The notes under the pieces were generated by a model that had not been told where the DNA came from, did no database searches, and worked only from the letters and a program-made list of their open reading frames with translations. From contig CAYPIE010000179.1 in NCBI GenBank assembly GCA_964410665.1, positions 1 to 6,134 on the forward strand: a stretch of 6,134 bases of DNA, read 5' to 3'. Source of the stretch: CAYPIE01 sp964410665. Lineage in GTDB: Bacteria > Planctomycetota > Planctomycetia > Gemmatales > Gemmataceae. Both the position numbers and the translations under genes were made by a program. Shown piece by piece: positions 1-5,820 of this stretch (the first letter of the stretch is position 1; the number at the start of each line of letters is the position of its first letter).

Positions 1-177
1 CCCTGCACTGCAATCGCCTCTGCCGCTTCGCACCTCTGCCGCTTTCCCGGCATCGCAATTGCCTCTGCCGCTTTCCCCGCATGGCAAGCGCCTCTGCCGC
101 TTCTTCCCGCAACTGCCTCTGCCCTCCATCGTATCGCAACCGCCTCTGCCCGCCACCGCTTGGTAAACGCCTCTGCC
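1..177 (-). repeat. Imperfect direct-repeat array, seven GGCAGAGG cores (left array)
   Basis: Seven exact copies of CCTCTGCC (GGCAGAGG on the minus strand) begin at 17, 33, 62, 91, 116, 143 and 170, spaced 16, 29, 29, 25, 27 and 27 nt. Around the core the unit is roughly GCAANNG-CCTCTGCC-GCTTTCCCCGCAT, and the flanking halves are partly conserved, so there are no unique CRISPR-like spacers. In the copy at 86-102 the bases AAGCG and CGCTT around the core can pair as a 5-bp stem; most other copies pair less well. An eighth, partial copy (CCTCTGG) is at 254-260, between the hairpin and the stop codon of the neighbouring gene. The array lies downstream of the minus-strand gene ending at 275 and is cut by the window edge, so its full length is unknown. 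Segments match the array at 5821-5946 in inverted orientation. Function unknown. Confidence 0.85.
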
Positions 178-206
178 CTCCGCAAACACCCATCCCTCGA
201 ATCGAT

Positions 207-238
207 GAACCCCCGGACGTACGTGCGTCCGGGGGTTC
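207..238 (-). terminator. Perfect 13-bp hairpin downstream of the coiled-coil membrane protein gene
   Basis: Bases 207-219 (GAACCCCCGGACG) are exactly complementary to 226-238 (CGTCCGGGGGTTC), with the 6-nt loop TACGTG. The hairpin starts 36 nt beyond the stop codon of the minus-strand gene ending at 275. Its position and strength suit a transcription terminator or an mRNA 3' end stabiliser. No run of T follows on either strand, so it is not a textbook intrinsic terminator. It resembles the hairpin at 5955-5981 beside the right array, which suggests a repeated element rather than a gene-specific terminator. Confidence 0.6.
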
Positions 239-274
239 GAGGTAACTGATTCGCCTCTGGGAAGGTTTGGGGAG

Positions 275-847
275 CTACTGATAGCGATGTCCCAAGCGGA
301 CCAGATGGCTGCGATAGCGGCCCACTTCGCGGCTAAGCACCTTGAAGAGGAAGAATGCCACCAACAGCTCAACGAGATGGCTGAGCAAGAAAAAGCTCGG
401 CAATACAAACCAAGAAAGCACAATATAAGCAAATAGAATTGGGATCAGAAACTGCGCGGTCCGCGTCATGCGATACCGCGAATCCCACTGCATGACGAAA
501 AAGTCACGCAAGTCCATGACAAATTCAAACAGCATCCAGGAACGCCAGTTCCAGTAGCTCTCGCTCGGCGGTTCATGGACCTCCACCATAATCGTATCGT
601 CACGACGGGCGGGAAGGTGACGTTCCCCATCGCTAGCGACCAACAAGTCCCCGCGATCACGCAGCAAAGTGCGCAGACGCTCCTCCAGCCAGTTTTGCAT
701 TACATCGGTATTCTGCATCTCGGCCACGGCTCGCTCCAGCCGGTCTAGTCGCTCCTCAACTACCGCCAAGGAAGTCTCCATCGAAGTTTCCTGCTGCTCG
801 AACCGCGGGGAGGATGTGTGCAGGTCGGTGTCTAAGTTATCCTTCAT
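275..847 (-). CDS. Coiled-coil protein with two C-terminal membrane helices, function unknown
   Basis: The protein is 190 residues and belongs to no family I recognise. The start at 847 is chosen over the in-frame ATG at 862 because GGGGTGA (858-852) sits 4 nt before it, whereas nothing like a ribosome site precedes 862. Residues 24-65 are rich in E, R, L and A with heptad-like spacing and probably form a coiled coil. Residues 66-95 are charged and likely flexible. Residues 98-128 are aromatic-rich (several W, F and Y) and look amphipathic. Two hydrophobic stretches, about 133-149 and 153-171 separated by a proline, are probably membrane helices, followed by a basic tail ending in RYQ. With no signal peptide, this suggests an inner-membrane protein whose long N-terminal part is cytoplasmic. 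It is transcribed away from the DUF2007-like gene and ends in a hairpin and repeat array. A scaffold or sensor role is possible but not shown. Confidence 0.75.
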   Translation of the reverse strand: MKDNLDTDLHTSSPRFEQQETSMETSLAVVEERLDRLERAVAEMQNTDVMQNWLEERLRTLLRDRGDLLVASDGERHLPARRDDTIMVEVHEPPSESYWNWRSWMLFEFVMDLRDFFVMQWDSRYRMTRTAQFLIPILFAYIVLSWFVLPSFFLLSHLVELLVAFFLFKVLSREVGRYRSHLVRLGHRYQ

Positions 848-882
848 ACATTCACCCCGCATGAATCGTCGGAGAGTTTGTT

Positions 883-923
883 GCGCACACCCGAAAGTGT
901 ACGCATCTTGTTATTCGTTTCAG
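883..923 (-). promoter_or_regulatory. Candidate promoter of the coiled-coil membrane protein gene, with an overlapping inverted repeat
   Basis: On the minus strand CTGAAA (923-918) and TACACT (901-896) are separated by 16 nt, each matching the sigma-70 consensus at four of six positions. An imperfect inverted repeat, GCG-C-ACAC (883-890) against GTGT-A-CGC (897-904), overlaps the -10 hexamer and could be an operator. Transcription would begin near 889 and leave a leader of about 40 nt. Planctomycete promoters often fit the consensus poorly, so this is tentative. Confidence 0.3.
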
Positions 924-1022
924 GTTACCGTTTCTTGGCAGCTTTCACTACCAGGCCTCAGGATTCGCCAAATCCCTCCGGACCAGCCCGCCCTGCACTG
1001 CACCGAATTGGGCAAGATGCCA

Positions 1023-1028
1023 TACAAT
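1023..1028 (+). promoter_or_regulatory. Candidate -10 element for the DUF2007-like gene
   Basis: TACAAT matches the TATAAT consensus at five of six positions and lies 47 nt before the ATG at 1075. No convincing -35 hexamer is found 16-18 nt upstream (TGCACC at 999-1004 matches only three of six). It may be an activator-dependent promoter or simply chance. Confidence 0.3.
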
Positions 1029-1074
1029 ACTAGCATTGCCCCTATCAAGGCCGCTTCGGAATAAGGAGAAATGC

Positions 1075-1311
1075 ATGTCCGAAAGTAACGACGACGAAAT
1101 CGTCTGCGTGGCCCGCGGGACTCTCGTCCAAATCGAAATCTGGCAACAAGCGTTGAGTGATGCGGGCATCGAAAGCAACGTGGTGGGCGACAATCTTGCC
1201 AGTAGCTTTGGCACCGCCATGCCCGACTCCATCGAACTATGGGTGCATCACAGCCAGGCCGAAGCCGCACAAGCTGCGATTGCTCGCAGTGAACAACAGG
1301 CCGGCCATTAA
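1075..1311 (+). CDS. Small DUF2007-like protein
   Basis: The protein is 78 residues. The start at 1075 is set by a strong AAGGAG at 1063-1068, 6 nt upstream; the in-frame ATG at 1036 has no such site. The sequence reads as a compact ferredoxin-like fold: strand VCVARG (10-15), helix 16-30 (LVQIEIWQQALSDAG), strand IESNVVGD (32-39), a G-containing loop, strand SIELWVHH (52-59), and a C-terminal helix 60-75 rich in A and Q. This order, with 'acquire the value by helix, then interface V/D, then E-L-W-V strand', resembles DUF2007 (PF09413, called putative prokaryotic signal transducing protein), whose biochemical role is not established. There is no signal peptide or membrane segment, so it is probably cytoplasmic. 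It diverges from the coiled-coil gene and converges on the photolyase gene. The family call is from pattern memory. Confidence 0.8.
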   Translation: MSESNDDEIVCVARGTLVQIEIWQQALSDAGIESNVVGDNLASSFGTAMPDSIELWVHHSQAEAAQAAIARSEQQAGH

Positions 1312-1319
1312 CTGCGGGT

Positions 1320-2900
1320 TTACCCGTGTCCGTTGCGCAACCGCATCTTGAGCGCTTTCGCCTGTGCACGGATGGCTGCTTGCTCGTCCGCGTCCAGGCG
1401 AGCGAGGTTTTTAAGCTGCATACTCATTCGCTGGTTACTGCGTAAACGCTCGGCATGACGGATTAAAAAATCCCAGTAGAGCGTCGTAAACGGACACGCC
1501 GCCGCACCGGTCCGCTGCCCGGGGTCGTAGCAACAACCCGCGCAGTAATTACTCATCCGCTGGATGTACTTGCCGCTGGCGGCGTATGGCTTGGACGCCA
1601 ACAGCCCACCATCAGCAAACTGTGACATCCCGGTTACGTTGGGTAACTCCACCCATTCTACGGCATCCACATACACGGCCAGATACCAAGCATGAATCTG
1701 CTTGGGATTGATGCCAAGCAAAAGTGAGAACAAACCGGTCACCATCAGCCGTTGGATGTGGTGCGCGTAGCCGTACTTCAGCGTCTGTCCGATCGCTTGC
1801 CGCAAGCAGTTCATGTCGGTATCACCCGTCCAGTAAAAATCGGGCAAAGTCTCCTGAGCTTGCAGCTCGTTCCGTTCGAGATAGTCTGGCATGGTCAGCC
1901 AGTAGATACCCCGGATGTACTCCCGCCAGCCGAGCACCTGCCGAATAAAGCCCTCTACCGCATTCAACGGCGCCTCGCCCTGGTGATAGGCCTGCTCGGC
2001 CGCGGACAGCACCCTGCGTGGGTTGAGCAACTTCAGATTGAGCGACGATGCCAACCGGGCATGATACAGAAACGGTTCATCGGTCCACATGGCGTCCTGG
2101 AACTCACCGAACATCGCCAGCCGATGCTTGATGAAATCCTCCAGTGCCTGCTCGGCTTGGCGTGGCGTTACCGGCCAATCAAAATGCTCAAGGGACCCTG
2201 GGTGGTCAGCAAACTCTCGCCCGACCAGGGCCAACACTTCCTTGGTTTGCGCATCGGGACGAAATGCCCGTGGCGAGGGTAACTTGCCTGGCCCAGAGCG
2301 GTCAAAGCTGCCGCGGTTCTCCGTATCAAAATTCCAGCGCCCGCCGATCGGTTCTCCATCCTCCATGAGGACCTGATGTTGCTTGCGCACTTCGCGATAG
2401 AAGAACTCCATGCGCAGCTGCTTGCGGCCTCGAGCATGCTGGGCAAATTGCTCGATAGTGGTCAAAAAATGGCGATCGACGCGGATCTCCAGCGGAATCC
2501 CGGCTTGATCCGCCGTCTGTTGGATTTCTTCACGCACGCGGTATTCGCCGGGTTCGACGATGATCAGCTTTTCGGGGACATAGCGCTCGATCGCCCGCCG
2601 CAGTTCTCCGGCAAAAGAGTGCTGGTTATCCGGATCATCGAGCGAGCGGTAGTCGATAAACCAACCGCAGCCACGTAGCGCATCGCAGAAGTGCCGCATG
2701 GCCGCGAAAAAGAGGGCAATACGGGCCTTGTGGGACCAGACGTGCGTCGCCTCGTGTCGCACCTCAGCCATCCAGACGACATCGCGATTGGCGTCATAAT
2801 CGTCAAAGGCGGCCGAGTCTCGATCGAGCTGATCGCCGAGTACCAGGACTAAATGCCGAATCGGAGCCATCGGCGGCTTGGCGGTCGCACGCTTGGCCAT
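1320..2900 (-). CDS. Iron-sulfur photolyase/cryptochrome (FeS-BCP, probable (6-4) photolyase)
   Basis: The 526-residue protein belongs to the FeS bacterial cryptochrome/photolyase group (COG3046, PF04244). Members bind FAD and a 4Fe-4S cluster, and the studied Agrobacterium PhrB repairs (6-4) photoproducts using light. The start at 2900 is preferred because GGAGGAG (2914-2908) lies 7 nt upstream; the ORF extends 17 codons further without support. Residues 15-150 form the N-terminal antenna-type alpha/beta domain, with LVLGDQL at 19-25. GGRWNFD at 186-192, FGEFQDAMW at 264-272 and LGWREY at 323-328 are family signatures. Cysteines 365, 453, 456 and 469 have the same spacing (88, 3, 13) as the cluster ligands of PhrB as I recall them (350, 438, 441, 454). 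The adjacent histidines 380-381 match the PhrB active-site pair. The lumazine antenna is inferred from the family. It is a soluble DNA-repair enzyme, and its own promoter is likely in the 222 nt before it. Confidence 0.93.
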   Translation of the reverse strand: MAKRATAKPPMAPIRHLVLVLGDQLDRDSAAFDDYDANRDVVWMAEVRHEATHVWSHKARIALFFAAMRHFCDALRGCGWFIDYRSLDDPDNQHSFAGELRRAIERYVPEKLIIVEPGEYRVREEIQQTADQAGIPLEIRVDRHFLTTIEQFAQHARGRKQLRMEFFYREVRKQHQVLMEDGEPIGGRWNFDTENRGSFDRSGPGKLPSPRAFRPDAQTKEVLALVGREFADHPGSLEHFDWPVTPRQAEQALEDFIKHRLAMFGEFQDAMWTDEPFLYHARLASSLNLKLLNPRRVLSAAEQAYHQGEAPLNAVEGFIRQVLGWREYIRGIYWLTMPDYLERNELQAQETLPDFYWTGDTDMNCLRQAIGQTLKYGYAHHIQRLMVTGLFSLLLGINPKQIHAWYLAVYVDAVEWVELPNVTGMSQFADGGLLASKPYAASGKYIQRMSNYCAGCCYDPGQRTGAAACPFTTLYWDFLIRHAERLRSNQRMSMQLKNLARLDADEQAAIRAQAKALKMRLRNGHG

Positions 2901-3122
2901 GAGCCATCTCCTCCAGGTAGGATGCAATCGTTCATCATTGGTAGGCCGCATAGAGAGTCGAAGGCCAGCCAGAAGTGGATCGCGGTGCTCAACAAGTACG
3001 GCTCAGACAAGAAACTAGTTGAGCCTCCGCTGCCGTTGGTACACCAACGAGCAGCCGGGGCAGGCTGGACACCTTGGTAAGAATCGTGGATGTGTCCAGG
3101 CGACAGAGTCCCGAGTTGAACC
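2901..3122. other. Intergenic region between the rlmI-like and photolyase genes
   Basis: No gene is supported here. Three inverted repeats are visible: CTGGACAC (3065-3072) with GTGTCCAG (3092-3099), loop 19; CGTTGG (3034-3039) with CCAACG (3044-3049), loop 4; and GGCTCA (3000-3005) with TGAGCC (3020-3025), loop 14. The first begins 23 nt after the rlmI-like stop codon and may help end that transcript, though no T-run follows. The photolyase ribosome site is at 2914-2908. I find no convincing -10/-35 pair on the minus strand. Confidence 0.5.
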
Positions 3123-4316
3123 TCACCACACCCGGCAAAACACCGCTTTCAAATACCGCCCCTCCTGGACGTGGGCCAGGAACGGATGATCCGCCCCCGC
3201 CCCGGCGATGTGGAAGATCTGCACCACCCGGCCAGCTTGCCAGGCCGCTTTGCGCAAAGTATCCAGAAATTGAGCTTCGCTAACAAGTCCGGTGCACGAA
3301 CAAGTCAAGTAGATGCCGCCCGGGGCAACCGCCTGTAGAGCGAGCCGGTTCATATCCAGGTATTTACGTAAGGCCAAGTCGATCGCCTCGCGGTCGCGGG
3401 TTTGCTTGGCTGGGTCGAGCACCACGACATCGAAGCGTTGGCCATTGGGCAAGATGTCGCGCAGCCAAGTAAACAGGTCGGCTTGCACAAAGCGGATGCG
3501 GGCCTGGTTCAGATTGGCGTTCTCACGAGCCAAGGCGATCGCATCCTCATCGAGGTCCACACCAATGACCTCCTCGGCACCGCCCAGAGCCTTGGCATAC
3601 ACGGCAAAACCGCCGGAGTTGCAGCACAGGTCAAGCACCCGCTGGCCTTGGCAAAACTCGGCCAGATAACGACGATTCTCGCGTTGGTCGAGGAAAAAGC
3701 CGGTCTTGTGCTTGGTCCCTGGGGCAGCCCGGAAGCGTAAGCCATGCTCGCGAATCTCAATCGGCGTCGGTACCGTCGGCGATCTTGGATCAAAAGACTC
3801 TTGTTTACCAATATGCTCTTCGGCAAACCAGTAGAACTGGCTCCCAGGAAAGTGGCGTTCAAGGATTGCCTGCAGCTGCGGACGAACCCGATACATTCCC
3901 AGGGCAAAAAACTCCATGACGATGATCGAGCCAAATCGATCGACCACCAAGCCGCTGAGCGCATCGGCTTCCGAATGGACCAGCCGGTAGGCATCACTCA
4001 CGCCATCCAGCTTAAGCCCGTCGCGGCGAAAGCTGATAGCGTGATCCAGTCGACGCGCAAAGAACGCCTCATCAATCGCTTCGGCGGCATCGGTGGTTAA
4101 CACGCGCAAGGCGATCCGCGAGTGGCCGTTGTAGAAACCGCGTCCGACCCACTGCCCCTCGCGTTCCACGATGTCAACCACGCTGCCGTTGGCAATGCGC
4201 GGCTGGGGCTTCTCCACCATCTTCTGGAAGATCCACGGGTGGTTCGACCGACGAGCGATCTTCAAGCGGATGGTCGGCAATGCACTTGCGCTGGATGGGG
4301 TGGACTCGACGGTCAT
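3123..4316 (-). CDS. Class I SAM-dependent rRNA methyltransferase, RlmI-like
   Basis: The 397-residue protein matches the length of E. coli RlmI (396), which methylates cytosine 1962 of 23S rRNA using S-adenosylmethionine. An N-terminal PUA-like RNA-binding domain spans about 14-90, with a linker domain to about 190. KTGFFLDQR (204-212) is a family signature. The Rossmann methyltransferase follows: motif I VLDLCCNSGGFAVYA at 227-241, the acidic strand VIGVDLD at 250-256, motif IV LDPAK at 300-304, and TCSC at 338-341. E. coli RlmI has DPPK where this has DPAK. The ATG at 4316 is chosen because the upstream 47 codons of open frame run back through the preceding gene's terminator and do not resemble the family. 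No ribosome site precedes it, which may mean a leaderless message. It lies downstream of the PEP-CTERM gene but is cut off by its terminator. The exact rRNA base modified is inferred. Confidence 0.9.
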   Translation of the reverse strand: MTVESTPSSASALPTIRLKIARRSNHPWIFQKMVEKPQPRIANGSVVDIVEREGQWVGRGFYNGHSRIALRVLTTDAAEAIDEAFFARRLDHAISFRRDGLKLDGVSDAYRLVHSEADALSGLVVDRFGSIIVMEFFALGMYRVRPQLQAILERHFPGSQFYWFAEEHIGKQESFDPRSPTVPTPIEIREHGLRFRAAPGTKHKTGFFLDQRENRRYLAEFCQGQRVLDLCCNSGGFAVYAKALGGAEEVIGVDLDEDAIALARENANLNQARIRFVQADLFTWLRDILPNGQRFDVVVLDPAKQTRDREAIDLALRKYLDMNRLALQAVAPGGIYLTCSCTGLVSEAQFLDTLRKAAWQAGRVVQIFHIAGAGADHPFLAHVQEGRYLKAVFCRVW

Positions 4317-4323
4317 AAGATTT

Positions 4324-4352
4324 GTTGTAGACCGCGGCGACCGGTTGCACAA
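4324..4352 (-). promoter_or_regulatory. Candidate promoter for the rlmI-like gene
   Basis: On the minus strand TTGTGC (4352-4347) and TACAAC (4329-4324) are separated by exactly 17 nt and match the sigma-70 hexamers at three and four of six positions. Transcription would begin about 7 nt further, at or next to the ATG at 4316, giving a leaderless or nearly leaderless message. This agrees with the missing Shine-Dalgarno site. The -35 hexamer overlaps a small inverted repeat, GTTGC (4344-4348) and GCAAC (4355-4359). Confidence 0.3.
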
Positions 4353-4359
4353 GCGCAAC

Positions 4360-4387
4360 GACAAAAGCCCCGGAGCAACCCCGGGGC
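4360..4387 (-). terminator. Intrinsic terminator of the PEP-CTERM gene
   Basis: Read on the minus strand, a 7-bp GC-only stem (GCCCCGG at 4387-4381 with CCGGGGC at 4373-4367 and a 7-nt loop) is followed directly by TTTTGT. It starts 35 nt after the stop codon at 4423. This is a classical rho-independent terminator and separates the PEP-CTERM transcript from the rlmI-like gene beginning 44 nt later. Confidence 0.8.
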
Positions 4388-4422
4388 GATCCGCGTCGAG
4401 AGAGGAGACGCAGGTTGATGTG

Positions 4423-5016
4423 TCACTTCTTGTTGCGGCGCAGCAATCGTCCCGCACCCAACAGCGGCAGACCCAGCCCTAACAAAGTCAACGTGGCCGG
4501 CTCAGGGACCACCGGTGGGTTGTCATCAACCGTCAACGGCACCAGGGTCTCGGTGATGTTGCTATCGACCGTGCCATCGATTTGCTTCAAGCTACGTGCG
4601 GCGAACTGACCAAACTGGGTGTCACCCAGCGTCGAGTTGGCAAAGAAATTGCCGAGGCCCGCCTGACCAGCGATCGGCTCTCCGTTGTAGGTCCAGGTCA
4701 GATTCGGCACGTCTGGGTTATCAAACGGGGTGGTCAGCGGAGGGACGCCGCCTGTGTTGCTGACGCTGAAGTCAAAGCCATCTGGCTGGACGTTGCTGCC
4801 TTCAATGAAGCCGGCAAAGTCAAAGATGGTGAAGAAGTCCCCGGTGTTGAGCACCGAGTCCGAGGTCAGGACAACCCCGTAGGCGTAGCGAAAGTCTCCC
4901 GCATCGGGGGTTATCGTCACCTGGACCGGCAGGATGCCAGCCTGGGTCTGGCTTGCGAGCAGGAGCCCTGCCACCGCCGCCAGCATGCCACTCCCCATTC
5001 CGTTGTGTCGCAGCAT
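4423..5016 (-). CDS. Secreted protein with a PEP-CTERM sorting signal
   Basis: The 197-residue protein begins with a signal peptide: a short N-terminal region with R and H, a hydrophobic core at 11-21, and a likely cleavage after TQA at 24-26. The C-terminus is a PEP-CTERM tripartite signal: PEP at 171-173, a hydrophobic helix of about 174-191, and a basic end, LLRRNKK. In this system an exosortase cleaves the tail, and products are usually exported as surface or matrix proteins. The mature middle (27-165) is poor in charge and cysteine and rich in G, N, T, D, V and F, fitting a secreted beta-sandwich; no specific fold or ligand is recognisable. The start is supported by AGGAGA at 5028-5023, 6 nt upstream. 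No exosortase or polysaccharide gene is in the window. The gene diverges from the Dabb gene and ends at a strong terminator. Confidence 0.88.
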   Translation of the reverse strand: MLRHNGMGSGMLAAVAGLLLASQTQAGILPVQVTITPDAGDFRYAYGVVLTSDSVLNTGDFFTIFDFAGFIEGSNVQPDGFDFSVSNTGGVPPLTTPFDNPDVPNLTWTYNGEPIAGQAGLGNFFANSTLGDTQFGQFAARSLKQIDGTVDSNITETLVPLTVDDNPPVVPEPATLTLLGLGLPLLGAGRLLRRNKK

Positions 5017-5352
5017 TCTCTGTCTCCTAAGATGATCGCGAAGGATCTTGCATCCGCAGACGACCTAAGTCGCCCAGGAGAAACCCAGCCATATAAACCG
5101 ACAGGCAACCTTCAAGGCATCCCGCCGGGGAGATTGCACCGTCTCTGGGTCCTCGGCGGTCCATCGACGAAGTGGCGGCATGCTAGAGAAGCGTCTGAAA
5201 TCTGTCAACGCAGGATTTTTCCTCAAGTTGACCGTCCACAACGGCCCATTCCCCGTGCCATCGCTACCCATGGCCCAAGCCAATTGGTATGTCAGTCTTC
5301 AGGGGGAATACGCCCTGTTCACGATCCAAACCGTTCGATGGAGAGATGCAAC
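5017..5352. other. Divergent intergenic region between the PEP-CTERM and Dabb genes
   Basis: These 336 nt carry no gene I can support. An open frame from 5180 runs into the Dabb gene in another frame, without a ribosome site, and is judged a shadow. CATATAAA at 5090-5097 is the most AT-rich short element. On the minus strand it gives TATATG preceded by TTGAAG (5115-5110), but with only 14 nt between, so it is not a good sigma-70 promoter. The two ribosome sites are at 5028-5023 (minus) and 5340-5345 (plus). Promoters for both genes should lie here but are not recognisable from consensus. Confidence 0.5.
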
Positions 5353-5742
5353 ATGCTGCAAACTCTGCTCCTTGTGGCCCTCGCCGCCCTCTTGCCCAGC
5401 GCCAGTCGCAACAATGAAGACATGATCGGGCATATGGTCTACTTCCAACTCAATGAATCGACCCCGAAGACCAAGCAACAACTCGTCGATGCCTGCAAGA
5501 AGTACCTCAGCAAGCACGAGGGAACCGTCTTCTTCGCGGCCGGTGTGCTGGCCGAAAAACTCGATCGCGAAGTCAACGACCGCGATTGGGATGTGGCCCT
5601 GCACATCGTGTTCAAAAACATGGCCGCCCACAACAAGTACCAGGAACACCCCCGGCACCTCAAGTTCATTGCTGAGAACAAAGACAACTGGAAGAAGGTG
5701 CGCGTTTTCGATTCCAAGCTCACCATCGTCGAACCCAAGTAA
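5353..5742 (+). CDS. Dabb (stress-responsive A/B barrel) domain protein
   Basis: The coding region ends in a Dabb-type domain: strand MIGHMVYFQL (24-33), helix TKQQLVDACKKYLS, strand TVFFAAGVL, strand WDVALHIVFKN, the typical Y-x-x-HPRHLKFIAEN segment, and a closing strand VRVFDSKL. This is a dimeric alpha/beta barrel of about 100 residues; roles in the family vary and most members are uncharacterised. The start at 5353 (129 residues) is chosen because GGAGAG at 5340-5345 lies 7 nt upstream. It adds 23 residues with a hydrophobic LLLVALAALLPSAS stretch that could be a signal peptide or anchor, though it lacks the usual N-terminal basic residue. The alternative start at 5422 gives 106 residues beginning at MIGHM, as I recall for cytoplasmic relatives, but its upstream site is weak. 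It is a single gene, followed by a repeat array. Confidence 0.82.
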   Translation: MLQTLLLVALAALLPSASRNNEDMIGHMVYFQLNESTPKTKQQLVDACKKYLSKHEGTVFFAAGVLAEKLDREVNDRDWDVALHIVFKNMAAHNKYQEHPRHLKFIAENKDNWKKVRVFDSKLTIVEPK

Positions 5743-5820
5743 GCTCGCCAGCCCTGACCCACCGGTGACAAGAGATCACAAGCGATTGCAGTGCGGCAAC
5801 ACCAATCGCTTGTCATGCGA

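Noticed and set aside
1..177. CRISPR array
   Set aside because: Cores are short (8-10 nt), spacing varies from 16 to 29 nt, the sequences between cores are themselves related and shared with the other array, and no cas gene is present.
1752..2282. A 176-codon plus-strand open frame opposite the photolyase gene
   Set aside because: It is antisense to a strongly conserved enzyme, has no ribosome site and no recognisable domain; high GC favours such shadows.
4317..4457. N-terminal extension of the RlmI-like protein to 444 residues
   Set aside because: The extra 47 codons cross the PEP-CTERM terminator and the end of its coding region, and the 397-residue form matches the family length.
5180..5425. 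A possible 81-residue small gene before the Dabb gene
   Set aside because: There is no ribosome site before its ATG, the composition is not protein-like, and it overlaps the Dabb start in another frame.
4582..5742. A 386-codon plus-strand open frame spanning the PEP-CTERM gene and the Dabb gene
   Set aside because: Its first two thirds are antisense to the PEP-CTERM gene, which has a signal peptide, a sorting signal and a ribosome site, or lie in the intergenic region. Only the last 129 codons look like a protein family.
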